DNA from: Hyparrhenia diplandra
Lineage: Eukaryota > Streptophyta > Magnoliopsida > Poales > Poaceae
Direction: 5' to 3'
NCBI GenBank assembly: GCA_015847255.1
Contig: JADLZK010009225.1
Location: 124,001-188,000, forward strand
Length of the DNA stretch: 64,000 nt
The number at the start of each line of letters is the position of its first letter. The stretch's first letter is position 1. Both the position numbers and the translations under genes were made by a program. Below the pieces are notes generated by a model that did no database searches, was not told the origin of the DNA, and saw nothing but the letters and a program-made list of their open reading frames with translations. Shown here piece after piece: positions 23,277-35,474 of this stretch.

Positions 23277-24150
23277 GCCACACCATTGAGTTTGAGCAAG
23301 GTTCTAGGTTGGGCACCAACATAGGTGGCTCATATACCATAATGTTAGTAGATGTCTTGCCATCTGGTTTTGACATCCTGCATCTTTTTACTTCTAATTC
23401 GATCCCATTTGTGGTTTATTAAAATTCACCCTTTTTAGATTGAAAGAAAAGTATTGAATTGCGTAAATGATTAAATTTTTAATTAATAAGTTACACAATC
23501 ATGTCTAACTCAAAATCCAATAGATGAAATATTTTCTACAATAGTTTCAAAAAAAACCCATGGGGGTGTTAGATATAATCAAATTATTATTGCACATATA
23601 GTTGTCCAAATATACCTAGATTTCAAAGAATCATTGGGCAATCAAAACATGCTGAACATCACTATCAAATAATTTTGATATATCAAAATAAAAATGGGGC
23701 GCTTGGCCACTATTAAAGCGTCCATATATACACTATTGATGATATATATCCAAAATATATATATCCACATTCATTGTACTAGATATATCTAGATTTTGTG
23801 TTGATATTTTCATTTATTAGATCAATCTATCTTACAATGGGCCACACTATCTATAAATATACAATGTATGAATAAAATATCATATATGAATTGATGTATA
23901 TCTATAAATATACGATGTATGCAAAAGATCACAACCAATAAATTATGAACATCTGCTTCACAATGACATATATACATGAGGCCACTATATATACAGAGCT
24001 CCACAAGGCCACAAATAAAACTAGTATTGGGGGGCAAACTTCTAGTTTTCATTGTGTGTGTATGTAGCAAAAGTCCTCCCTCTCTGTGTAAATTTTTTTG
24101 CATGTACAGTTCATGCTAACTTGTATATTTTACATATGGTTTGTTCTATG
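23277..24150. other. 5' flank of SPEAR gene 2
   Basis: AT-rich. A splice-acceptor-like TATGTAG stands just before the ATG at 24160, so an upstream untranslated exon may exist here, but I cannot place it. Confidence 0.35.
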
Positions 24151-24159
24151 TAGGTGCCA

Positions 24160-27100
24160 ATGGATGAAAGTAGTATAAGATATTGCAACAAAGGGGACGG
24201 AAGAGCTTCATGTTTGCCTAAACAACATAGAAGGATTGCTAAAAGCATCCCAACCAAGTCGAAGGAAAGAAAAAAAGGATTTGGAATTGCCAAGCTAGAA
24301 CAAATGAGAGTAGAAGAGGAAATGAAGGTTGAAAAGGAAATTAAAGAGTATTTTAAAGAGACCCTTAGACAGCCACCAATTAATAGGGCTGGTATCCAAG
24401 GCTTGGTAAGCACACTTGTAGGGGTAGAATTGACATATATATACCAACTGGTATATTCCTTTGCTTGTGCTAGTGCTTCAATTTCCCTACCAACACCTTT
24501 GATTTTTTTTTGGCAAGATGTGAATAGCTATGTATCAATGTAACAAGTTTTTTTTTTGTGTGTGTCCATGCATATTTTAGGAAAATGGTATCCATCACTA
24601 AGATATATTCACTAAAATTATTTTATTGGATAATGCTATATGTCATAATTAGAGACATGCTTAAATGATATTTTTCAAGGCTAGATGATTTTGTTATGGA
24701 GTTTTTAGATTTCAAAGCAAGGAATTAGAATGTCGACTCACTACCCACTAGGGTCTTATTACTAGCCTTGTATTCATGCTTTGTAACACCCGAAATTTTT
24801 GCATGATTTTAAAATAGCTTAATTGATTTAATTATGCAATTTACGTGATGCATTGAATATAGGAAAATAAATATTCTTGATAAATTAAAATTTGTCATGA
24901 GGTAGAAACCTGTTGTGCACTCATGCTGGAAGCATATTTTATTTATGAGGTGTCTGTTCTTTTGTTTGATATAAACCTGTTTGCGAAATCCTTTGAAAAG
25001 CAAATTCAAATAAAAGAAAAGGTCATTTTATTTGCTTCATCATCTCCCTGTAACTCCAGCCCGAGGCCACTTCGCCTTGGCCAGCTAGCCTCTTGCTCTT
25101 GGGCCGAAGGCCAGCAAACCGGCCCAACTCGGAGGGCAGTAGCAGCATCGCTGTTTCCTTCTTCCCTTGTTCGGCTGACAAGTGGAGCCCGCACCCATCC
25201 CCTTCTCTGTGTCAAATTCGACCGAGAGCCTGAGCTCGTGTTCGAGCCGAACGTGGGCACCGACCCGGACACGATTTCCTTCGGGAATTCGTTGCAAACC
25301 GCGTGCCGCGACCTATATAATCCTAGCAGCCGCGTCCGCGCCGCCCTCTTCCAATCTACTAAGCAGCCACGAGCCCTAGTTGAGCAGCAGCCGCCGCGAA
25401 ATTCGCCGCCGCCGTCAATTTCCGCCGCTGAGCCCGAATCGCCGCGTCTCGTCCTTCGGTCTCGCCGTAAGTACGTCCGTTAGCTTTGTCTTGAAGCGTA
25501 CGTCTTTGGATTTCCTATTTCGAACGATCTGGCTTGTTTTGTATGTCGCCGGCGTGACCAGATTCTCGCCGTCCGCCTTCTTCAGCCGTGAGCCGTCCTC
25601 AAGCCCTAATCGACCGCGAGATCAGTCCAGGTGAGATCGCGTTGTCTTCCTCTTTCTTTTGAGCCAAACCGCGTCGAAAACGGTCAAGTGTAGCGTCAGT
25701 TTCATCTTCTCCGGCGAAGTTCCGCCGCGGTCCGGCCATGGCGCCGCCGTCTTCATCGTGTCCGGCGAGTAGCGCCGCCGGGTCACCCAGGCCCTAATCT
25801 CGGCCGTCGATTTTATATCGGACGGTCGAAACAAACCCGTACCCCTTCGTCCTGGTTATTTTGCAGAATAGACCCTGTCATCTTCGGATATTTGCGTATG
25901 AGTCCTTAGCGTCTATCAAGCTTTACGCTATGCCTTCGGGAAAGCGTATTTTCCTGTTTAACAGCCCAGATTACGTTTTCTTCACTGGAAAGCGTATTTC
26001 CCAGAATTAACAGCCGGTTTACGTTTTCAGAAATTACAGTTTCGCCATCCACCTTTAATAGCCCATATCTTTTCCGTTTTAACTCCGATTTGAGTCGTTA
26101 AATACTCGTTAGAATCGTAATTTCGTAGTCTACATGTTTATACCACTGTTAGTCAGGTTTTGAACTTTTAAATTTCGAATGATTATTTAGTCTATTATTT
26201 TCTTACTAGAAAACTTGTAAAATTCATAACTTCGCCGTTCTAGCTCCGAATTTTGTGATCTTTATATCGATGTGCTCGTAGCGACGAGTAGAATAATTTT
26301 ATGAGTTTTTCTCACTGTCTTCTTACTGTTTGATGTACTGTTATCTTATTTGGCCTATGTACGCCGTGTTTGGTTGCATGTTCGCTTGTATGTTGTTTGC
26401 GTGATCGGTTGAGTAGACGGTGATCGGTTCGGGAGCGGTCCAGATTATTCTTGGGAAGAAGACCAGCAAGCTCAAGCTTCAACCAAGGCAAGTATAGCTT
26501 GGGATCATCCTTGATATCCTATTCACTTTAATTAACAATTCATGATGCATGTGTCCTCCTTGTTTGCCGTTAAGGATTATCCTAGTCTTGAATACTTGTT
26601 CCTTGACACCTATGGGTTTATGCATTGGGTAGTAATTGCTAGCGCTCAACCAACTAAACTTTACTTTGTTGTATGATTTTAATCTGGAGTAGTTGATGAT
26701 GCCATGGTACATAGGGCTTAAAGAGCTTGGGGGTTGTTTATTTATGAAGCTCTTAGCTCTCCCTAAGGACTTATCCATTCGTGGTCATCCGGGATATACT
26801 GCATACAACTATGGGGGCTACGTGGCTCGGCTTTGGTCGATTCGGGGATAGTGTTTACTTGTGTCGGTGGTTTGCCGGAATCGGGCGGAGAATGGTTTGT
26901 AACCCTATCGCTATCCAGGCATGTTTAGATAACCCTTTTGAAAGGCTTTATGTGAGTTTTTCGGTGTTGTGGGGTTTGTTGACCCATGCTATGGAAAATC
27001 ATGACCCGTAGTGAAAGTGTACACCTCTGCGCAGAGTTAACTAAACTGACATGTCAGCCGTGTTCGCGGTCATGAACGGCCTTGGAACACTAATGGATAG

Positions 27101-28546
27101 AATTGTGTGCTTACTTTATTGTTGGTATTAATTTGATGATGATATCTGTCCACAAGTGTGAATAATGGTTTGGGATTCCTTCACCGCTTAAGCTTAAAAC
27201 TTGACCAACTCTAAAAAGCAACCGCGTAGTTGAAAACGATGTCGCTTCTTAGCCTCATAACCCCGGTTATACTTTGCGGAGTTCGACATGGACTCACCCT
27301 TGCTATATCACATTAAAACGGATCAAGGTGGGTTTGATGACTACGATGATAACTACCGCGATGAGTACTATTAAGCTTGTGGGCCACCAGTCGGCTAGTC
27401 CCTGTGAAGTGGAGCAACCATGGTGTCTTTTATTTAGTTTCCGTTTGTGCTAGAACTTTGATATTATTATTGTATTCAGATATTATTTGGTTTGTAATAA
27501 AGTTTCGGAGATGATACTTCAGTGATTTGTCGTGCATATGTGAGATTGATCTCTGGGCACATATGTACTTTATGCTCATTTTTGGTCCTTTAAAAATGGG
27601 TATGACATGCTTCAATGTCATACCCAATTCTTTCAAACTTTGTAGTGTATGAGCCTTATATTGTTACAGATTATTTAAACCTAAAAGCATCACCTTTTTG
27701 TTTCTAGTTTTTGTACAAACTTTGTATGTACAATACCAATAGCATTTCTCCCTTACATTTGACACCCTTAACATTTAATATGATGGTGTCTCATGTGGAT
27801 CATGGTTGGCCCTCTTATGATTTATTGTAGGCGACATATGGATCAAGAGAATATATTCTTTGGATGGCTAAAGCATTCTTCTATGATCAGGTACACACAT
27901 ATAAATTATTATTTTCCTATCTTTGTACAAGCTCTTGGAGTTAGAGAGTTGGTTTAGCATGTGTATGCACTAATTTCTTGTAAAATATCTTTTTGTTTTC
28001 AAATGTAACCTGCTCAACCATGATAAAGGTTTCTTGCTTGACCAATGTCAAATATATAACTAGGTTGCCAAGCATCTCGGGAGCAAAGACATCTTATGTC
28101 AACCCAAACCGTACGGTGCCTACAACACTACCTCTCTTTGAAGCACCTGATCATAAGGTATATATCTAGCTCATGGTTCTTACTTGTCAAGACCAATTTA
28201 AAAGCAGCACTTACCTGCTTTCATACAAAGAATAAGCTTGCTATTTTGAGGTAGCATTATTATGAAATATATTCGTAGTATTTTTTTGTCATAGGTAGCT
28301 TTATGAAATATGTGTGCAATGATATATCGGTATATGCACTATACAATGAATTACTCAAATATTGTAGATATGGAACACGTGCATGGTATTCAATAGGCTA
28401 TCAAGCTCATTAATAATGGTTGTGCTCTAAATTTTAAATATGGATGTATTGATTTGAAAAGGAAGGACGATGAAAACCTATCGAAGGAGTCCACTTGCAA
28501 GAACTTCATTGACCCAAAAGAGGTGGACCTTAACCTGAAGCTGTAA
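24160..28546 (+). CDS. Second SPOROCYTELESS/NOZZLE-like EAR gene, possibly degenerate
   Basis: Paralogue of the gene at 8043-10195. Exon 1 (24160-24405) encodes 82 residues with the signature GFGIAKLEQMRVEEEM at 40-55. Later exons are 27831-27890 (begins ATYGSRE, compare MTYGERS in gene 1), 28064-28157 (contains TLPLFE; gene 1 has TLPLFD) and 28466-28546, which ends VDLNLKL, a C-terminal EAR motif. Two oddities suggest decay or sequence error. No counterpart of the Ser-rich exon 2 of gene 1 is visible. The 27831 exon is 60 bases long, where 59, 62 or 65 would be needed to hold frame into the next exon. The first intron is swollen by a solo LTR. If intact, it should act like gene 1 as a TOPLESS-recruiting repressor. 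Confidence 0.65.
24782..27607 (+). mobile_element. Solo LTR of a long-LTR Ty3/gypsy (Tekay/RIRE-like) retrotransposon
   Basis: 2826 bp beginning TGTAACACCC and ending GGGTATGACA, a TG...CA LTR with imperfect inverted ends. Perfect 5 bp target duplications TGCTT lie at 24777-24781 and 27608-27612. Inside are a TATA-like TATATAA near 25315 and a GC-rich leader-like block (25030-25640). Near the 3' end is an AATAAAG signal (about 27497). No gag or pol is present, so it arose by LTR-LTR recombination. It sits in intron 1 of SPEAR gene 2 in the same orientation. The family name is inferred from LTR length and end sequence only. Confidence 0.9.
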
Positions 28547-29603
28547 TCCTAGAACTCATAGAGCAATCATTCATGATGATGATGATGATGGTTCCAACAT
28601 TTTACAAGTGAAATTGTATGAGTTTGATGCATGGTTTTGAATTTTGAGAGCCAAAGTTGTTTCTCTGGACTAATAGATAATATATGATCAACTATATCAA
28701 GGAATGTTCCCTTTCCCTCAATTGTAAGGTTTTGGATTCCTGTTTAAAGTGGTTAAATAATCTTTAATAGTTTATTTGGTTGTATTTTTTTTTTTTTTGC
28801 CATGAAGTAATGAATTTCGGGTTTCTTGTCATAAAAATGTAAGACTTTGGAATCTGCTACTTCTGTTACAATATGACGTGAATAAAGTTCTTTGATGAAA
28901 GTAGGTCAAGAATGGCTATTTTTTTAATTATGTTTGTGCATGAAAGTTGTGCACGCGCATGACTTTTGCATTGCAGCTTTGCAAAATTTATATACAATAT
29001 TGTTTTCACTTCATGGCATCATGTTCTAGCATTGTGATAAGTGTGTTACCATGAAAAATATCCAGAGAAATTAAAAATCATATAGCTTTATAGTTAGCAA
29101 ATGATGGTAGTGCTTGTTATATTAGAAGAAATAGTAATAGGGAAAAGAACAAAACCAACTCTCAGTGTATAGTCAGTCGCGCTCACAAAACAACTATTGC
29201 TTGGCATGCCATCGTCTCCCACCATGGCCGCCATCATGCTCCATATTATATATAATATATTAAGAGATAGTATCTCTAAGTGTTGTGTTTGTATATCTTA
29301 TAAAGAGTAGATGATTCTATTAGAGAGTGGAAATGCACGTGGTGGCATAGCATTGCAAGTGCACCAAGACAACCAAGCGACTCTGCAGTTCCTTTTGTTG
29401 GTCCTATCTAACTAGGATACCATTTACGATCTAAGGGCCATCATGTAGTGTGACTGATTTTTATTTGCAAGATCTATGTCGTGTCCAAGTTTAAGTAAAG
29501 AAATGAGAAGAAAGTCCATGATCTAGTTCTACATGACAACATGAACCGATGGCTTCCAATACATTAATTATAACCAGTCAGGGCGGTAAAACGAATGGTT
29601 CCA
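28547..29603. other. 3' flank of SPEAR gene 2 and intergenic sequence
   Basis: Starts with a short GAT repeat (about 28574-28590) in the presumed 3' UTR. The rest is AT-rich with no gene or complete element recognised. Confidence 0.5.
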
Positions 29604-30430
29604 CTACAAATTAAAGGTTCAAACTCAACGCCTAAAAAGGTTGCAAAGAGACCAAAAAATGGTAGCAATAGTATTATTGCTACCTTTTTTGGTAGAAAGT
29701 CGTTGCACTTGTGACGGTAGCAATAGCATGTTGCCACGCGGTTTGCTGTTTTTTGTTGCGACACATAATCCTCTATTGCAACACTGTTGACTCTTTTTCG
29801 CAACCAAAATTGGGTGTTGGGATAGGATCAATAGCAACCATTATGGGTGTGACAATAGTAGCAATTGCAACGCTCTAGGTGTTGCTAGTGATGTCTATTG
29901 CTACATGATGATCTTGTAGCAACAAAGTGTAATAGCAACACAAGAGTAGTGTTGCAAAGCGTCATTATTGCCACGGTGAAAAACCATAGCAAGAGAGAAC
30001 AGGTTATTGCCACAAAGATCCTACATGGTTGCTATAGATGGGACAAGCTATTGCCACGCGATTAGGTTGGTTGCTATAGAGAGTTCCTCTATTGCCACAT
30101 TATATAGATCTGTTGCTACAGAGAGCTAATCTATTGCCACGTCACTTGGGTTGGGTTCGTTGCACGGATGGTACATGCTATTGCCACGGTTCTTGTGTTC
30201 GTTGTTACCGACAACTCCTCTATTGCCACGTTATTTGGGTTCGTTGCTACGGATGGTACATGCTATTGCCACGGTTCTTACGTTCGTTGTTACGAGAACT
30301 TCTCTATTGCCACGTCACCTAGGTTCGTTTGCGCAGATGGTACATGCTATTGCCACGGTTATTAGAACCGTTGTTACTGAAAGCTTACCTATTGCCACGT
30401 TCCATGTGTCCGTTGCTATAGATGGAAATA
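29604..30430 (+). repeat. Periodic TTGCCAC array, possible transposon subterminal repeats
   Basis: From about 30005 to 30430 the motif CTATTGCCAC recurs about every 40-47 bases. Alternate units are more alike, giving a higher-order period near 86. Upstream, at 29655-29760, the complementary motif GTAGCAATAG appears, including a palindrome at 29661-29684. The block starts after a CACTACAAATTAA sequence at 29604 that resembles a CACTA-element terminus. Clustered short motifs in both orientations next to a terminus are typical of CACTA subterminal repeats, but no matching right terminus was found. Confidence 0.5.
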
Positions 30431-31063
30431 GTGGTAGATGCGCGGTGCATGAGCATCATATTTTTCAAGATTCAAGGGAAAAGAGAGAGAAGACATGACA
30501 TAAGTCGAAATACCTTTACAATCTTAAAAATGAAGACCAGAAACATGCACTGGTTAATACAAAGTTTTGAAGAAAACAATGCCTGCATATGGGAAATAAA
30601 AATCAAATCCATTCAAAAAACAAATAAAAAAAAAGAGGCGAACAACTTCCACATAGGATTCGGTAAGGGAAGCCCGCTACAACAAAAACAACACGAACAA
30701 GCTCCGCCACCGAACGAGATCCTGCCGCTGCGAAGAGCATCACCTCCCCTCTCCCCTGTCTGGAAGATGCCGCAGGATATTTCAGAAGAAGGGAGAGGAA
30801 AGGTTCAGAGGAAAGAAAATTCACGGCGACGACAGAAGACATAAGAGGTGTGGAGTTCGAAACAATAACGGTCTGTCGGCCTTCTAGCGTGGATTGGGCT
30901 GAACATGAAGGCAGCCCACAGAAGGAAAACATCCCACAAAATATCCGACCGATGAGGGAACAAAAATCAGCCTAGAGATGATTAGAAATTTAGAAATTTC
31001 GAATAAGTCAAGTTAATTCGGTTCTTAGACTCTGTTAGCCTAAACAACTGAAACTAACATATG
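30431..31063. other. Intergenic sequence upstream of RRP41
   Basis: A-rich patches and a short open frame (30422-30844) with no domain. Nothing supported as a gene. Confidence 0.45.
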
Positions 31064-31268
31064 TGGCCCAATCAGAAAGAAAAAGCCCAGCCCAACAACC
31101 TCCCCAGACCCTAAATCCCGGTCACCTCCAGCGCCGCCAACCCTCCTCGTCCGCGTCCCTGCTCCTCCCGCGCCCGCAGGGCGACGACGCGCCACTCTCC
31201 TGCTCCTTCCCTATCAGCTAGTCAGCTACCACCACGAGCCTGCAACCAATCGATCGGCGATTCCGGCG
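31064..31268 (+). promoter_or_regulatory. RRP41 promoter and leader
   Basis: Contains site II-type GGCCCA/GCCCA motifs (31065-31070, 31085-31094) and a CCCTAAAT telo-box-like motif near 31110. A pyrimidine-rich GC leader ends at the ATG at 31269. Site II plus telo-box motifs are common in plant genes for RNA and ribosome metabolism. Confidence 0.5.
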
Positions 31269-34200
31269 ATGGAGTACGTGAACCCTCTCACCGGCTTCCG
31301 CGTCGACGGCCGCCGCCCCAATGAGGTGACACCTACTCCCCAGTTTTCCCCCTTGCGCGGTTCACGCACACAACCCTATCTCACCTGGTGTTTGACGTCA
31401 CGCAGATGCGGCAACTCAAGGGCGAGGTCGGCGTCGTTGCGCGCGCAGACGGGTGAGTAACGCTCCCACCTCTGACTCTGATGAACGGGGGGCGAAACGA
31501 ACGTCTATTCGATTAGGGTTGCTGGTACGTTTCTCGCTTTTGATCGGTTCTGCTTGTGTTTGTTGTTCTGCGCAGGTCCGCGATGTTTGAGATGGGAAAC
31601 ACCAGAGTTATCGCTGCCGTCTACGGACCTCGAGAGGTGATTTCCGTCTATACTATTTGTGTATCTCGTTGTACTTGTTTCAATCGTGATACATCGGTCA
31701 TGTGAATGCAGTGGGTAGTGTCGGTGTTTGAGGAAATGCCTCTCAGAGGGGTTTCACATTTATTCGTGTACTGTGTGGTCTATAGTCGAATTCTCTGAAC
31801 CAACATGACTTTGATTTAATCGTCCTTTTAAGTGAAAGAAAGGATCACATGGAAAACTAACTTCTATTGTTTATATTTTCTATATGCATGAAGAGTGTTT
31901 GAAAATCACTAGGATTCACAATGGCCTATGGACAGTAGAACATTGTTTGTTTACACATGGTGTTATTTCCTTCCTGTCAGACTACACACAACACCAGGGT
32001 AGTCATAGGACTTCAGTAATTCACCTTCTATTGCTTTGTCATACCTCCTTATTTTCTTCCTGTTGTCAGGAAGAGCACTTACTCCCTCTGTCCCTTTTTA
32101 GATGTCGTTTTGGGGTGCGTGCGGTCAAACTTTCTCAACTTTGACTAGGTTTGTAGAAAAAATACGTGCAACATTTATATCTCGGATAAATTTATTAAAA
32201 ACTAGGCGTAAAGATCTTTTCAATGATACTAATTACTTAGCATAAATATTTATATATTTTAATATATAATTGCCGGCAGTTTGAAAACGTTGACGAGGGG
32301 GCGAGAATGACATCTATTTAGGGACGGAGGGAGTATGTTTCAGTATAACCAAAAAACTAAAAGTTCACGCTTTTGCATTGCTCATTCAGGTTCAGAACAA
32401 AAGTCAGCAACTAAACAGCAACGAGGCTTTGGTAAGTTTCATGGCCCCCAAGTGCATTCTTTAGCTAGAGGTTGTCCTTTCTTATGTGTTTCTGAGAGAG
32501 AGTTCTGTATGCAGGTTCGATTTGTGAGTATAGGATGGCAGAATTTAGTACAGGAGATCGGAGGAGAAAACCGAAGGGTGACAGGTAACGTTCAACTTGA
32601 ACACAGTAAAATTTTATTAACAATAACAACAGTCCAGTCCATGGGCATTCACAGCATTTGGTTCATTTACAATCAGAACAGATTTTCGATGTGGCAAATA
32701 TGTATTATTTCTCTCTTTACCTTATCAACAAGCTTCTTTTCCCTGCATCCCGTGTTTTTGAAATCACATTTGACTTTCCCAATACACTAAAGAATCCTCA
32801 GAACATATGGGTGTCAGATGTTTTTGTAACAGTATAACAGTTGTTGATGGCTTTGTGGGCTGCACATGCCAGTGTTGCTACTTGCTACAAGCCTGATATG
32901 TCCATCCATCCCAGCCTAGAAGTGCCCAGCAGAGGATTAGTGATGAGTTTAGTTGGTTTGTTTTGTTTCTTCAGAGGAAAATTAGCTGGTCTGGTATTCA
33001 GTTTGTTATATTGGTTTCTTAGGCACTGAGATCTCAAAGGCATTGGGTATTGAGTTTGGCTCGCCCCTAATTCATCTAACCTGGCCTCCACCGCTTGAGA
33101 GGGTGAACTTGCCTCCACCTCTTTGCCTAAATCCTCATTTCCCTGCCATATCAGTAGTATAAGTCGTAATTCATTACCTTGATCATATTCCTTTTCTTAG
33201 TTCCTTTCTATTTTTGTTCCCTTTTTGCCCCTTTGTGTTATAATTATGATTTATAAACTTCTTCTCTATAATATATTATCATTAGGGATGTGCTCCTCCT
33301 GTTTCCATAAAAAAATAGGTCATAGTTAAGACCAGAAATTTCATCAGTAATGTCCGGCTTAAAATAAGAAAACAGTGCTGCATTTGCTGCAGTGTGATTT
33401 AATAATTTAGTTGACTTGGTTTAGTTGCAGCTGGAGTGAACACCTAGTGTGCAAAGTGGATATAGGTAGCATGAACTAAAGTAGTGAACTAAAGTGGATT
33501 TGACTTGAAGGTACACGGTGTTTCATTTCCTTAGAACTATGATAGTAAACTAACTTTACAATCATCTGGCAGGCGATCAACAGAAATTTCTCTGGTTATT
33601 AGACAGACAATGGAGGCAAGCATATTAACACATTTAATGCCACGCTCACAGGTCGGTCCTTTAAAACTACAGTTTTTTATATGATATCAGAGCCAACTTC
33701 CAATGCTTGTTATATTTTTTTACAGATTGATATATATGTCCAAGTTCTTCAAGCTGATGGTGGTAGGTGTTCTTCATTCCTACTTTCTGATTGTTGAAGT
33801 TGTCTCCAGGCTGTATTTATTCTCAGAACCCCTCCATTATTTATTCTGGAACAAAGCTTTTTATTTTTTTGGTCATGTCCTAAAATGAGGTCACGAAAGA
33901 GCATTTTTTTCCGTGGGCTGAGTAAATCTAGATTTATGCTTTGCATGATGAGACAAGCTATAGAATGTATACCAGTTATGATGTGTGCCGTTTATCCTTA
34001 GCTGCATTTCCCAGTATAGCATATTATTCTTTACTAGTTGTATACTCATGTTATGGCATATTATTCTTTTGCTTCGTGGAAATAATGTAACCTATATTAC
34101 TCATTCGTGCTTCAGAACTATTGTCATCTTGACCATGACCATATATACAACAGGAACAAGGTCAGCTTGCATCAATGCTGCAACATTAGCTCTTGCAGAT

Positions 34201-34868
34201 GCTGGGATTCCAATGCGAGACATTGTCACATCTTGTAGTGCTGGCTATCTGTGTTCTACTCCTTTGCTCGGTAAGACACCTGCCTAATTTTCATATCTTT
34301 AACAGTAATCTTATCTTATGGAATAAATAAGTCAAATAATTCTAATGTACTATGCCAGATCTGAATTACCTCGAAGACAGTGCTGGGGGTTCTGATGTCA
34401 CTGTTGGTATTCTTGCAAAGATGGACAAAGTGACTCTGCTTCAGGTAGAAAGATCATGAATCTCATTCTTGCCGCCTCAAGACTCTCTGTCTCTAGGCCC
34501 AATCAAATTATATGCTTCAGTTTTGCTCTCCTTTGAAATAAGTCTTCTATGTTTGATTACTGCATAGTATTATTCTTTTGTTAGCATCAGAAGGAAGCAG
34601 CTTAAAAAGTGCCTTTTCAGATGGATGCAAAATTACCGATGGATACATTTGAAAATGTAATGGGACTTGCAATAGAAGGGTGCAAAGCAATTGCATCTTA
34701 CATCCGAGAGGTAAACAGCTTTTTGTTGATCTTCCATTACTTATTTTTTTCTGTTTACTTTGACTTATGACCTGTCATTGACACGTTGGAACTTCTGGGT
34801 CGTTGACTATTGTTCTGAAACAGGTGCTATCGGAGAATACAAAGAAGCTTGAGTGTCAGCGTGGTTAA
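31269..34868 (+). CDS. RRP41: Exosome core subunit RRP41 (RNase PH family), frame broken in exon 5
   Basis: Eleven exons with GT-AG introns: 31269-31325, 31406-31452, 31576-31636, 32390-32431, 32515-32584, 33573-33651, 33726-33762, 34154-34270, 34359-34444, 34621-34710 and 34824-34868. The protein starts MEYVNPLTGFRVDGRRPNE and contains ADGGTRSACINAATLALADA and LDLNYLEDSAGG, the RNase PH core of plant RRP41. It ends KKLECQRG, about 240 residues, the normal length. RRP41 is a ring subunit of the RNA exosome that degrades and trims RNA 3'-5' in nucleus and cytoplasm; the plant subunit is reported to keep phosphorolytic activity. Exon 5 is 70 bases where frame demands 68: two extra bases near 32521 separate VR from CEYRMAEFSTGDRRR. 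Taken literally, translation stops at 33626-33628. Confidence 0.9.
32082..32333. mobile_element. Stowaway MITE in RRP41 intron 3
   Basis: TA on both sides (32080-32081 and 32334-32335). The left end CTCCCTCTGTCCCTTTTTAG and the right end GACATCTATTTAGGGACGGA are inverted copies. 252 bp, just upstream of exon 4. Confidence 0.9.
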
Positions 34869-35474
34869 CCTTAGGAGGTGAATCCCATTTTCGGGTTTGT
34901 TTACACTTGAAGCCTTGACTGGTCTGGGTAAAACTAAAATGGTTTATCTTACTCAGCAGTGCATGCAGATTAATGACCTGAATCTGTCGAAGATTGCTGA
35001 CCCAACAACGGACATCGCACAGCGATGAAAAAGTAGTGGTTGTGGATGGATGGCTTTTGTGGGGTGCACTGCACAGGAATTCACGGGTACATGTAATTCA
35101 TCAGTTGTTCAAGGCAGATTGTCATCATCAGAGATACAAGATATGCTTTCATGCTTAAAACTGTGATGAACCTGGAACTGGTAATCCTCAATAAGGTCTT
35201 ATTGGAATTTTTCTGTCAGTTCCTGTAAACTGATGTAAATTGAGGGTGACATTGTACTGCTTTTTTAATGGTAAAGTTTTGCTGCGTGATTTTAACCAAA
35301 AAAATGATTTTGTTCATTGACAGTTTCTATTCTAGCACTCTTTTGTACGCAACTTGTAGCTCCGCCTTTTTATTCCCAAGCAAGTTTCATAGCTCATGAA
35401 TCCAGCAACTGAAGGATAATGAGCACTTGGGTGCACAGCACCGGGTTGGACAAGCTTAAGAACACATCCTTAGC
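34869..35474. other. RRP41 3' UTR and downstream sequence
   Basis: No further coding sequence. Should include the polyadenylation region, though no single strong signal stands out. Confidence 0.5.

Noticed and set aside
30005..30430. CRISPR-like array
   Set aside because: The spacers are not unique, units are related to each other along their whole length, and this is plant nuclear DNA.
30092..30498. Repetitive ORFs resembling a repeat protein
   Set aside because: The periodic peptide is a direct product of the 43/86 bp DNA array and is open in several frames.
29604..31030. Complete CACTA transposon
   Set aside because: A CACTA-like left end and subterminal-type repeats are present, but no right end or transposase was found.
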